A stretch of DNA of 64,000 bases from Crocinitomicaceae bacterium (lineage in GTDB: Bacteria; Bacteroidota; Bacteroidia; Flavobacteriales_D; Parvicellaceae), in assembly GCA_002723085.1 (NCBI GenBank), contig PBNK01000013.1, positions 62,001 through 126,000 of the forward strand, written 5' to 3'. A model generated the notes under the pieces. That model did not search any database, was not told where the DNA came from, and saw only the letters and a program-made list of their open reading frames with translations. Made by a program: the position numbers and the translations under genes. Below are positions 9,642-17,776 of this stretch, piece by piece. Position 1 is the stretch's first letter. Each line of letters opens with the position of its first letter.

Positions 9642-11110
9642 TGAAAAAAAAATTTGTTTCTAATTTAATTCTAGTTCTATTTTTGAATTTATTAATCAAA
9701 CCTTTTTATATACTTGGGATTGATGCAGAAGTTTTAAAAATTACTGAATTAAATAATCCTGGATCTTATGGGAATTACTTTTCATTACTTAGCCTAACTT
9801 TTATATTAAACATTTTCTTAGACCTTGGCGTAAATAATTTTAACACTAGAAACATTGCTCAAAATTCTCAGTTAATAACCAAACATTTTTCAAGAATATT
9901 TTCCTTGCGACTTCTTTTAGGAGGTATATATTTATTTATCTTATTAATCATAGGCTTTTCGCTTAATTACTCCAATTATCAAATCAAATGGTTGATTCTT
10001 TTAGGTTTTAATCAAATATTAATTGCTATAATTTTATTTTTCAGATCAAACCTTTCCGCACTTCTTAAATTTAAAGAGGATAGTATAATTTCTGTTACAG
10101 ACAGATTGTTATTAATAATTTTTTGTGGTTTAATTTTATGGGGACATGTTTTTGAAAATAAAATAACCATTGAAATTTTCATATTAACACAAACTTTAGC
10201 TTATTCATTGACAGCTATAATCTCATTTGTTTTAGTCTATAGGCACGTTCGTATTTTTAAACTTAGTTGGGATGTTCCGTTTTTTTTAATGATCATTAAA
10301 AAGAGTTTCCCTTTTGCTTTATTAATTTTTTTAATGTCAATATATTATTATTCTGATGCTGTAATGCTTGAAAGAATTCATCCTAGGGGAGATGTTGAGT
10401 CGGCCTCTTATGCCCATGGATACAGATTTTTTATGGCGTTTAATATGATAGGTTTTTTATTTGCTAGCTTACTTTTACCAATTTTTTCAAAAATGCTTAA
10501 AAACAAAGAAGATATAAAATCAATAACCTGGCTATCATTTAAATTAATTTTTTGTTTTTCTATAATAATTGGTATTTCGGTTTGGTTTTTTAGCAATGAT
10601 ATTTTGAACTGGAGATATCAACTTATAAATGAACAACTATCACATTCATCAAAGTCTTTTGAATGGTTATGCTTGTCTTTTATTGCTATATCATGCACTT
10701 ATATTTTTGGGACATTATTGACCGCTAAAGGTGAAATGAAATTTCTAAATATATTAGCTGGAATTGGAGTCCTAATAAATATTATTTTAAATATTATATT
10801 AATCCCAATTAATGGCGCTGAAGGAGCGGCTTTTGCCAGTATGATTACCCAATATTTTACACTTATTTTTCAACTCATTATTTTTATTAAGTTGTTTGGT
10901 TTAAAATTAAAATTTGAAAAATTATTTCAAATTTTAATTTTCTCCATTGTTTGTTGTATTACACCTTTATTTTATAGTCTTTTTGAAATGAAATGGCCAT
11001 ACTCCTTTATCTTAAGCATAATATCTATGAGTGCATTTGCGTTTATAATTCAATTAATTAAAATAAAAGATAGTTTAAAATTATTACAACAATACCGCTC
11101 TAAGTTGTAG
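9641..11110 (+). CDS. Polysaccharide flippase (Wzx/MATE-like oligosaccharide transporter)
   Basis: An integral inner-membrane protein of 489 residues with about 12-14 hydrophobic segments, of the MOP superfamily that flips lipid-linked oligosaccharides to the periplasm. Supporting features are the even helix distribution, the N-terminal loop about 35-50 residues in (NNPGSYGNYFSLLSLTF) and the late NGAEGAAFASMITQY block, which resembles the conserved flippase motif near helix 11. The ATG overlaps the murF-alr stop by one base (TAATG), so translation may be coupled. The next two genes encode a chain-length regulator and an O-antigen ligase-like protein, supporting a role in surface polysaccharide. 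Confidence 0.88.
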   Translation: MKKKFVSNLILVLFLNLLIKPFYILGIDAEVLKITELNNPGSYGNYFSLLSLTFILNIFLDLGVNNFNTRNIAQNSQLITKHFSRIFSLRLLLGGIYLFILLIIGFSLNYSNYQIKWLILLGFNQILIAIILFFRSNLSALLKFKEDSIISVTDRLLLIIFCGLILWGHVFENKITIEIFILTQTLAYSLTAIISFVLVYRHVRIFKLSWDVPFFLMIIKKSFPFALLIFLMSIYYYSDAVMLERIHPRGDVESASYAHGYRFFMAFNMIGFLFASLLLPIFSKMLKNKEDIKSITWLSFKLIFCFSIIIGISVWFFSNDILNWRYQLINEQLSHSSKSFEWLCLSFIAISCTYIFGTLLTAKGEMKFLNILAGIGVLINIILNIILIPINGAEGAAFASMITQYFTLIFQLIIFIKLFGLKLKFEKLFQILIFSIVCCITPLFYSLFEMKWPYSFILSIISMSAFAFIIQLIKIKDSLKLLQQYRSKL

Positions 11111-11135
11111 CCTAAGTAACTATAACTTACATTTG
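11105..11135 (+). promoter_or_regulatory. Bacteroidota-type promoter (TTG-N20-TAnnTTTG)
   Basis: A TTG at 11105-11107 is followed after 20 bases by TACATTTG (11128-11135), matching the Bacteroidota primary sigma-factor promoter (-33 TTG, -7 TAnnTTTG). It overlaps the last codons of the flippase gene and ends 20 bases before the ATG of the Wzz-like gene. It would let the Wzz-like and ligase genes be transcribed independently of murF-alr and the flippase. Confidence 0.6.
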
Positions 11136-11155
11136 CAACTTTAAAATTTATTTAC

Positions 11156-12142
11156 ATGGATAATTCTAATAATGTTGAATTCAACTCATTTGATTTGATA
11201 ACATTTATATGGCGTAAGAAAAAATATTTTATCGTTATTGGAGTTTTGGCAGCAATTGTATCATCCATTGCTTCCTTAATGATTGAAGAGAAATATGAAT
11301 CAACTGTAACTCTATACCCTGCTAAATCTAGTTCTGTAACCTTTAATGAGGTAATAACTGAAGACCAAAGTGTTTCAAAATTTGGTGAAGAAGATGAGGC
11401 TGAGCAAATGCTTCAAATTCTTGAATCTGGAGTTATTAGAAATCAAATAATAAAAAATTACAACCTTATAAATCATTATAAAATAGATACCTCTTCCAAA
11501 TATGTTTTAACAGAATTAAATGAAACATATGCTGAAAACATTAAATTCAAAAGGAATAATAATGGTGCTGTTTTAATAACTGTATTGGATATAAATCCGG
11601 ACACAGCAGCCTTAATTGCCAATGATATTGCATCACTATTTGACAGCACTAAAAATGCTATGATTCATGAAAGAGCTCAAACTGACTTTAATATTAAAAA
11701 ACGAAAATTGGTTAAACTTAAAAATGAAATGCAAATTTTAAGAGACACCATGTCTAAATTAAGCAGTATGGGTGTCGTAACTGATGATGCTTATAATGCA
11801 TTGACTGAAGCATTTATTCTATCCAAGGAAGCTAAAACAAAAAATGAATTTGAACAAAAAATGAAAATGACTGAAAAATATGGATCTGTTTTAAAATCAT
11901 TTCAAATTGAAATTGAATTTCTTTCTGAAAGATTAGCCACTATGGAGACATCGTATGAACAAGCAGAAAGTGATGCAAATAGTTTTTTATCTCATAAATT
12001 CATTGTTGAAAAAGCATCTCCATCTGAGAAAAAAGCTTATCCTGTTAGATGGCTAATTGTAGTAATGTCAACACTTTCTGCAATCGCTTTTCTTCTAATA
12101 ATTATGCTTTTTTCTGAAAAAATTAAGCGTATTTCCACTTAA
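11156..12142 (+). CDS. Wzz-type polysaccharide chain-length determinant
   Basis: A 328-residue polysaccharide co-polymerase. It has two inner-membrane helices, one near residues 24-42 and one near 300-322, flanking a large periplasmic coiled-coil-rich domain. The Wzz hallmarks are visible: an N-terminal FDLITFIWRKKK lead into the first helix, the EEKYESTVTLYPA segment just after it, and a Pro-containing motif before the second helix (SEKKAYPVRW). No cytoplasmic kinase domain is present, so this is the short form without an autokinase. A good promoter lies directly upstream, and the next gene overlaps its stop by one base (TAATG). Confidence 0.88.
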   Translation: MDNSNNVEFNSFDLITFIWRKKKYFIVIGVLAAIVSSIASLMIEEKYESTVTLYPAKSSSVTFNEVITEDQSVSKFGEEDEAEQMLQILESGVIRNQIIKNYNLINHYKIDTSSKYVLTELNETYAENIKFKRNNNGAVLITVLDINPDTAALIANDIASLFDSTKNAMIHERAQTDFNIKKRKLVKLKNEMQILRDTMSKLSSMGVVTDDAYNALTEAFILSKEAKTKNEFEQKMKMTEKYGSVLKSFQIEIEFLSERLATMETSYEQAESDANSFLSHKFIVEKASPSEKKAYPVRWLIVVMSTLSAIAFLLIIMLFSEKIKRIST

Positions 12143-13584
12143 TGAAGACACTATTTATTTCTAAAGCTGGTATTCTTTTATCCTCATTAGTTTTTATTAT
12201 TTTAAATGCAATATTACTAGTCAATGAGTTTTATTTTTTGTTGCCATTTCCTATTTTACTGTTTATATTGTATTTGGGTGTTTTTAGATTAGACACACTG
12301 CTTTTATTAATTGTATTCTGCACACCTTTATCATTTAATTTTGAAGATTTATCTATAGGTGGAATAGGTTTTTACTTTCCTACTGAACCATTGCTTTTTA
12401 TTTTAATGTTGATTTTTATTGGTAAATCAATTCTTAAAAATGATTGGTCAAAACATTCACCACATTTATTACATCCTATTTCTATAATTATATTTTTTCA
12501 ATTACTCTGGATTTTGATCACATCCATATCAAGTGAATATCCTTTAGTATCATTTAAATTTTTTCTTTCAAGATCATGGTTTGTTGTTCCTGTTTATTTT
12601 TTTTCTATTCTAATCTTTAAAAAAAATCTTGAAAAAGTTTATCAATTTTTATTAGCGTTTGTCATTCCTCTTTATTTTGTTCTTTTAATTACATTATTTA
12701 AACATGCTAGCATGGGATTTAGTGAAGAAGCTGGGCACTGGGTAATGTGGCCATTCTTTAAAGACCATACGTCATACGGAGCAATAATTGCTCTTTTCAT
12801 TCCCATTATATTAGGATTAATAACATATTATAAAAACTCTTTTACTGTTAAATTTTTTCTTAGGGCTGCTTTAGTTATTTTTTTAATTGCTCTATACTTC
12901 AGTTACACAAGAGCGGCATGGCTGAGTGTTGTTGGTGCTCTTTGTGTATATATTTTATTTTATTTTAAAATTTCATTCAAGTGGATTGTTTTGTTATTGA
13001 GCGGTGTTGCAATTGCATTATTAATTAATTCAACAGAATTAGAATATTTATTACAAAAAAATAATGCTGAACACACTACAGAAAATTTTTCTGAAAGACT
13101 TGAATCAATGTCAAACATTTCATCTGACGCTTCGAACTTAGAACGTTTAAATAGATGGAATTGCGCCATTAAATTGTTTAAAGAAAGACCCATACTTGGT
13201 TGGGGGCCTGGGACCTATTCCTTTGTTTATGCACCTTATCAAGATGCTAGTGATTTAACCATTATTAGTACAAATTTTGGCGATGGGGGGAATGCACATA
13301 GTGAATATTTAGGTCCTTTAGCTGAACAAGGAATATTAGGAATGATTTTGATGATTTTAATGTTGATTTTCTTTTTCTACAGAGCAAGTTGGCTATACAT
13401 CAAAACTGAAAGTCAAAAATTAAAAGGAATAATAATGATGATTATATTATCCCTTGTAACTTATTTTTCTCATGGAGTATTAAATAATTATCTTGACACC
13501 GACAAAGCATCAGTTCCAATTTGGGGGATGCTCGCTATTTTTGTTGCTGTAGATTGCTATCATTCAAAAACTAAAACTTCATAA
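12142..13584 (+). CDS. O-antigen ligase / Wzy-type polymerase family protein
   Basis: A polytopic inner-membrane protein of 480 residues with about 11-12 hydrophobic segments and a large periplasmic loop. The loop carries the family signature RPILGWGPGTYS and a downstream His motif (GNAHSEYLGPLAEQGILG), as in WaaL ligases and Wzy polymerases. Sequence alone does not separate ligase from polymerase. It is translationally coupled to the Wzz-like gene, and with the flippase it completes an export/assembly trio; no glycosyltransferase genes are adjacent in this window. Confidence 0.88.
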   Translation: MKTLFISKAGILLSSLVFIILNAILLVNEFYFLLPFPILLFILYLGVFRLDTLLLLIVFCTPLSFNFEDLSIGGIGFYFPTEPLLFILMLIFIGKSILKNDWSKHSPHLLHPISIIIFFQLLWILITSISSEYPLVSFKFFLSRSWFVVPVYFFSILIFKKNLEKVYQFLLAFVIPLYFVLLITLFKHASMGFSEEAGHWVMWPFFKDHTSYGAIIALFIPIILGLITYYKNSFTVKFFLRAALVIFLIALYFSYTRAAWLSVVGALCVYILFYFKISFKWIVLLLSGVAIALLINSTELEYLLQKNNAEHTTENFSERLESMSNISSDASNLERLNRWNCAIKLFKERPILGWGPGTYSFVYAPYQDASDLTIISTNFGDGGNAHSEYLGPLAEQGILGMILMILMLIFFFYRASWLYIKTESQKLKGIIMMIILSLVTYFSHGVLNNYLDTDKASVPIWGMLAIFVAVDCYHSKTKTS

Positions 13585-13631
13585 AACAACAACATATTTA
13601 AAATACGAAGTTATGTTTTAGCTTTATTATT

Positions 13632-14981
13632 ATGAATAAAACAAAATCAATTTACAGTTGTCAAAATTGTGGTGCACAAAGTCCAAAATGGCTTGGGAGA
13701 TGTTCAAGTTGTAATGAATGGAATACGTTTATTGAAGAAGTAGTTAGCAAAGAAAAAAGCAAGAATCCTTTAATTACAAAAATAAACCATCCTTATCTAA
13801 TAAAAGATATCCCTATTCAAAATGAAAGCAGAATAAAATTTTTGGATAGCGAATTTAATAGAGTTTTAGGTGGAGGAATCGTAGCTGGATCTGTTGTTTT
13901 ATTAGCCGGTGAACCCGGCATTGGAAAATCAACTCTTTTATTAAAACTTGCATTAACCATTAATAAAAAAGTACTTTATGTTTCTGGTGAAGAAAGCGCT
14001 GATCAAATAAAAATGAGAGCAGAAAGGTTAAAATCAGAAAGTAATAATTGTTACATTTTTAATGAAACTCAAATTGCCTCGATTTTTAATCAGGCAGAAA
14101 AATTAAATCCTGAATTAATAATAATTGATTCCATACAAACATCTTATTCTGATAATATTGATTCATCTCCTGGAAGTGTCTCGCAAATTAAAGAATGTGC
14201 TAATCAATTTATTAAATATGCTAAAACTAAATCTATACCGATAATTATTATTGGCCATATTACAAAAGAAGGAGCAATTGCAGGACCAAAAGTATTAGAA
14301 CATATGGTAGATACAGTTCTTCATTTTGAAGGAGATAAAAATTATCTATTCAGAATTGTGAGAAGTATAAAAAATAGATTTGGAAACACTAGCGAGTTAG
14401 GTATTTATGAAATGAGTGAAAAGGGATTAATTGAAGTTAAAAACCCTAGTCAAGTTTTAATTTCTGAAAACAAAGAGCAATTGAGTGGCGTAACTATTGG
14501 TTGTATGATAGAAGGAAATAGAGCAATTATGTTAGAGGTTCAAGCGTTAACTTCACCTGCCACCTATGGCAACCCTCAAAGATCTGCAACAGGGTATGAT
14601 TTAAGAAGATTAAATATGCTACTAGCCGTTTTAGAAAAAAGGGCAGGTCTAAAACTTAATCAAAAAGATATTTTCTTAAATATTACTGGTGGTATAAAAC
14701 TAATTGACCCTGCTGCTGATTTATCAATAATATGTGCTATTTTATCTTCAAATTTTGATCTATGTATCTCTTCAAAAACTTGTTTTTCTGGAGAAATAGG
14801 ATTAAGTGGTGAGGTTAGACCTGTTTCACGAATTGATCAAAGAATAAAAGAAGCTGAGAAACTTGGAATGAAGAAAATATTAATTAGTAAGTACTCCAAA
14901 ATAGAAACTAAAAAATCAAGCAACATTAACATAGTTAAAATTGGAAAAGTTCAAGAACTGGTTCAATATCTTTTTAAATAG
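13632..14981 (+). CDS. radA: DNA repair protein RadA
   Basis: A RecA-like branch-migration ATPase that processes recombination intermediates. The 449-residue protein shows every landmark: an N-terminal C4 zinc finger (C10, C13, C24, C27), Walker A GEPGIGKST (93-101), the RadA-specific KNRFG motif (247-251) and a C-terminal Lon-like domain starting near residue 290 with the GNPQRSATGYD block. It is the first gene after the polysaccharide trio, 47 bases downstream, and 62 bases precede sufE. Length and motif order match the family; the call is secure. Confidence 0.97.
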   Translation: MNKTKSIYSCQNCGAQSPKWLGRCSSCNEWNTFIEEVVSKEKSKNPLITKINHPYLIKDIPIQNESRIKFLDSEFNRVLGGGIVAGSVVLLAGEPGIGKSTLLLKLALTINKKVLYVSGEESADQIKMRAERLKSESNNCYIFNETQIASIFNQAEKLNPELIIIDSIQTSYSDNIDSSPGSVSQIKECANQFIKYAKTKSIPIIIIGHITKEGAIAGPKVLEHMVDTVLHFEGDKNYLFRIVRSIKNRFGNTSELGIYEMSEKGLIEVKNPSQVLISENKEQLSGVTIGCMIEGNRAIMLEVQALTSPATYGNPQRSATGYDLRRLNMLLAVLEKRAGLKLNQKDIFLNITGGIKLIDPAADLSIICAILSSNFDLCISSKTCFSGEIGLSGEVRPVSRIDQRIKEAEKLGMKKILISKYSKIETKKSSNINIVKIGKVQELVQYLFK

Positions 14982-15015
14982 ACTTAGACAACTAAGAGTA
15001 TTTAAACATCTATTT

Positions 15016-15023
15016 TATATTTG
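15016..15023 (+). promoter_or_regulatory. Candidate -7 element for the sufE operon (TATATTTG)
   Basis: TATATTTG matches TAnnTTTG exactly and sits in the radA-sufE gap, 20 bases before the GTG start of sufE, a spacing seen for real Bacteroidota promoters. No TTG is found at the normal -33 distance, so support is partial. Confidence 0.4.
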
Positions 15024-15043
15024 CATATATAATATTACAGGCT

Positions 15044-15466
15044 GTGGAAATTAAAAAAGCTGAAGAAGAAATACTTGAAGAGTTTAGTTTGTTTGATAAC
15101 TGGATGGATAAATATGAATATATCATTGAATTAGGAAAAGATTTACCTAAGATTGATTCAAAATTAAAAACTAACGAAAACTTAATAAAAGGGTGTCAGT
15201 CTCAAGTTTGGTTATATGCCGTTTCAGACAACAGTTTATTAAAATTTACTGCTGACAGTGATGCAATTATAACAAAGGGAATTATTGCTTTATTAATAAG
15301 AGTTCTAGATAACCAAAGTCCCCATGAAATTTTAAATGCTAAATTAGATTTTATTGAGAAAATTGGGCTTAAAAGCCACCTATCACCAACAAGAGCGAAC
15401 GGACTTTTAGAAATGGTAAAACAAATGAAAGCTTATGCATTAGCATATTCCATAAAAGAAAATTAA
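15044..15466 (+). CDS. sufE: SufE-family cysteine desulfurase sulfur acceptor
   Basis: SufE takes persulfide sulfur from the cysteine desulfurase SufS and passes it to the SUF Fe-S assembly machinery in the cytoplasm. The 140-residue protein has the hallmark loop IKGCQSQVW with the acceptor cysteine at C51, the same number as in E. coli SufE, and the C-terminal LSPTRANGL block. The start is GTG at 15044: an in-frame TAA at 14993 and no intervening ATG leave no better choice. It leads a tight run sufE - sufT-like - HMG-CoA synthase - DUF2480 with gaps of 14, 9 and -1 bases, so Fe-S assembly and mevalonate synthesis may share a transcript. Confidence 0.95.
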   Translation: MEIKKAEEEILEEFSLFDNWMDKYEYIIELGKDLPKIDSKLKTNENLIKGCQSQVWLYAVSDNSLLKFTADSDAIITKGIIALLIRVLDNQSPHEILNAKLDFIEKIGLKSHLSPTRANGLLEMVKQMKAYALAYSIKEN

Positions 15467-15480
15467 GTCCACTATACATA

Positions 15481-15807
15481 ATGACAACAAATAATATTGA
15501 TAAAAAGAAAATTGAAACTAAAATAATCAATGTGTTAAAAGCAATTTTCGATCCCGAAATTCCCGTTGACATTTATGAACTTGGATTGATTTATGAGATT
15601 AAAATTGACGACCAATGTAATGTTGGAATTGACATGACATTAACTTCTCCTAATTGTCCAGTAGCTGAAAGCCTTCCTAAAGAAGTAGAAGACAAAGTTG
15701 CTTGTGTTCATGATGTCGCTTCCTCAAAAGTAACAATAGTATTTGACCCTCCATGGGACAAAGACATGATGAGTGAAGAGGCAAAATTAGATTTAGGAAT
15801 GCTATAA
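15481..15807 (+). CDS. SufT-like DUF59/MIP18-family Fe-S assembly protein
   Basis: A 108-residue cytoplasmic protein of the DUF59 (MIP18) family, which aids maturation of Fe-S proteins. The conserved parts are DPEIPVDIYELGLIYEI near the N-terminus, the TLTSPNCPVAESLP motif carrying the family cysteine, and the late VFDPPWDKDMMSEEAK segment. Placement directly after sufE supports a role in SUF-dependent assembly. It is the single-domain form without the longer N-terminal extension of some SufT proteins, so the symbol sufT is plausible but not certain. Confidence 0.9.
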   Translation: MTTNNIDKKKIETKIINVLKAIFDPEIPVDIYELGLIYEIKIDDQCNVGIDMTLTSPNCPVAESLPKEVEDKVACVHDVASSKVTIVFDPPWDKDMMSEEAKLDLGML

Positions 15808-15816
15808 ATTGACATT

Positions 15817-17190
15817 ATGAAAACATTTGGAATCGAAGCTATAGACTATTACATACCACCTATCTCACTTCCAATTGAAGAATTAGCTAGTGCAAGAAAA
15901 ATTGAAGCGGCCAAATTAGAGTTTGGTTTAGGTTTAAAACATATGTCTGTCCCTGATGTTGATGAAGATACAGCATCAATGGCAGCAAATGCATTGTACC
16001 GATTAATACAAAACAATAATATTGATCCAAGAAAAATTGGAAGAATTTATCTTGGAACTGAAAGTGGTCTTGACGCATCTAAACCATCTGCTACATATGC
16101 TGTAGGTGCTGTTGAAGAAAAACTCAAAAATAAATATGGGGAAAGGTGCTTTAAAAATTGTGATGTAGTTGATTTAACTTTTGCTTGCATAGGAGCTGTC
16201 GATGCTCTTCAAAATTGTTTAGATTGGGTAAAAAACGGAGATAAAAGAAAAGCAATTGTATTGGCTTCTGATGTTGCTAAATATGAATTAAACAGCCCAG
16301 GAGAATACACTCAAGGTGCAGGTGCAATAGCGCTACTCATTAATGAAAACCCAAGTATCTTAGAAATCAAAGATCAATGGGGTATAGCCATGGAAAGTGT
16401 TGGAGACTTCTTTAAACCCAGAAGGTTGTTAAAAAATAAAGACTTAAAAAACATAAAAATTAATGATTTCATTAATTCTGAAAAAGAAGAAATTGAAATC
16501 TATTTTGAGGAACCTGTTTTTGACGGATATTATTCAAATGAGTGTTATGAAAATAGAGTAATTGAAGCTTTAGAACACTTTAAAAGCATTTCTGAAATAA
16601 ACTATTTAAAAGATTGGGACCATTTAATCTTCCATTTGCCTTATGCTTTTCATGGAAGAAGAATGATTTTGGACTTATGGATGAATTGGTTGAAAGAAAA
16701 CAACCTTTTTTCTACTCTTGAAAATGAAATTGGTTTTTACACAGAAGAAGATAAATCTACATGGAGAAAATCTGCAGCGAAATCTAACTTATTTAAAACA
16801 TTTATTAAAAATAAAATTAAGGCTGGAGAAAAAGCCTCTTCAATGATTGGAAATATGTATACGGCCTCAATATTTATGTCACTTCTAAGTTTTCTAATTG
16901 AAAGTGGGAAAAACAATTTGAAAATTGAAAACAAATATATTGGCTTTTTAAGTTATGGAAGTGGTTCAAAATCAAAAATTTTTCAAGGTCAGATTCAAAA
17001 AAAATGGAAATCAAAAATTAATCATTTATCTCTTTTCAAAGAGATTGACAATAGGTATAATATTGATTTTATAACCTATGAAAAATTACATAATAAAACA
17101 ATTAAAGAACCCATTTTTAAAAAAGAAACTATTTCGTTAAAAAGCGTAGAAGTTAAAGAGAATAAATCTGGATATAGAATTTATAATTAA
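15817..17190 (+). CDS. Hydroxymethylglutaryl-CoA synthase family protein
   Basis: A thiolase-fold enzyme condensing acetyl-CoA with acetoacetyl-CoA to HMG-CoA, the entry to the mevalonate route to isoprenoids. The catalytic triad is visible: E82 in GTESGLD, C124 in LTFACIGA and H279 in YAFHGRR, together with the C-terminal GFLSYGSGSKSKIFQG block. At 457 residues it is longer than bacterial MvaS (about 390), the additions being mainly in the C-terminal half, which is typical of the Bacteroidota branch. Conserved position next to SUF genes and DUF2480 fits this lineage. A different acyl substrate cannot be excluded. Confidence 0.9.
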   Translation: MKTFGIEAIDYYIPPISLPIEELASARKIEAAKLEFGLGLKHMSVPDVDEDTASMAANALYRLIQNNNIDPRKIGRIYLGTESGLDASKPSATYAVGAVEEKLKNKYGERCFKNCDVVDLTFACIGAVDALQNCLDWVKNGDKRKAIVLASDVAKYELNSPGEYTQGAGAIALLINENPSILEIKDQWGIAMESVGDFFKPRRLLKNKDLKNIKINDFINSEKEEIEIYFEEPVFDGYYSNECYENRVIEALEHFKSISEINYLKDWDHLIFHLPYAFHGRRMILDLWMNWLKENNLFSTLENEIGFYTEEDKSTWRKSAAKSNLFKTFIKNKIKAGEKASSMIGNMYTASIFMSLLSFLIESGKNNLKIENKYIGFLSYGSGSKSKIFQGQIQKKWKSKINHLSLFKEIDNRYNIDFITYEKLHNKTIKEPIFKKETISLKSVEVKENKSGYRIYN

Positions 17191-17690
17191 TGGAAACTAT
17201 AGAAAATAAAGTAGCTAAAAGCGGTTTAATTAACCTTGAAATGAAAAGTTTTAAGGGTGAACAACAGAGATCTGAAATTGATATTAAAAATTGGCTTTTT
17301 CAAGGATTAATTTTAAAAGAGAAAATATTTAGACAAAAAATTAAATCTCATGATTGGAGTCAGTATAAAAACCATTATGTATCCATTTTCTGTAGCGAAG
17401 ACACTATAATTCCAGTATGGGCATATATGTTAGTAGTTTCAAAATTACAACCCTTTACAAAAAACAACATTTTAGGAGACAGAAAAGAATTAGAAAAATT
17501 CATTTTTAACATGAATATTAAAAATATGGATACCTCTATATATCTAAATAAGAGAGTATTAATTAAAGGATGTAGTGAAACCTATATCCCTGATGAAAGT
17601 TTTATCACAATTGTAAATGTTTTATCTGAAAAAGTAAAATCAATAATGTTTGGTGAAGCTTGTTCTAATGTCCCCATCCTGAAGTCTTAA
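17190..17690 (+). CDS. DUF2480 family protein
   Basis: A 166-residue cytoplasmic protein that I recognise as the DUF2480 family of Bacteroidota, with no known function. Landmarks are the N-terminal VAKSGLINLEM, the DIKNWLFQGLILKEK..DW block, HYVSIFCSEDTIIPVWAYMLV, and a C-terminal CSETYIPDESF and MFGEACSNVPI pair. Four cysteines are present but no obvious metal-site spacing. Its ATG overlaps the HMG-CoA synthase stop by one base (TAATG), so it is the last gene of the sufE run; the context suggests an accessory housekeeping role rather than a surface one. Confidence 0.85.
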   Translation: METIENKVAKSGLINLEMKSFKGEQQRSEIDIKNWLFQGLILKEKIFRQKIKSHDWSQYKNHYVSIFCSEDTIIPVWAYMLVVSKLQPFTKNNILGDRKELEKFIFNMNIKNMDTSIYLNKRVLIKGCSETYIPDESFITIVNVLSEKVKSIMFGEACSNVPILKS

Positions 17691-17735
17691 TTATTGTAAA
17701 CAAAACACTAATCATTTTATTTTTTTTGTAATTTG

Positions 17736-17768
17736 AAGGAGTTTAGGATTAAAAACTTCTAAAACCTT
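17736..17768 (+). other. Possible leader hairpin before the subtilisin-like gene
   Basis: AAGG (17736-17739) can pair with CCTT (17765-17768) and TTTAG (17742-17746) with CTAAA (17759-17763), giving a 9-bp bulged stem with a 12-base loop, ending 8 bases before the ATG at 17777. No T-run follows, so it is not a terminator. In AT-rich DNA this may be chance. Confidence 0.25.
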
Positions 17769-17776
17769 ATTACATT

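Noticed and set aside
13585-13631. AACATA...TATGTT inverted repeat between the ligase gene and radA as a terminator.
   Set aside because: Six-base AT-only arms with a long loop and no following T-run.
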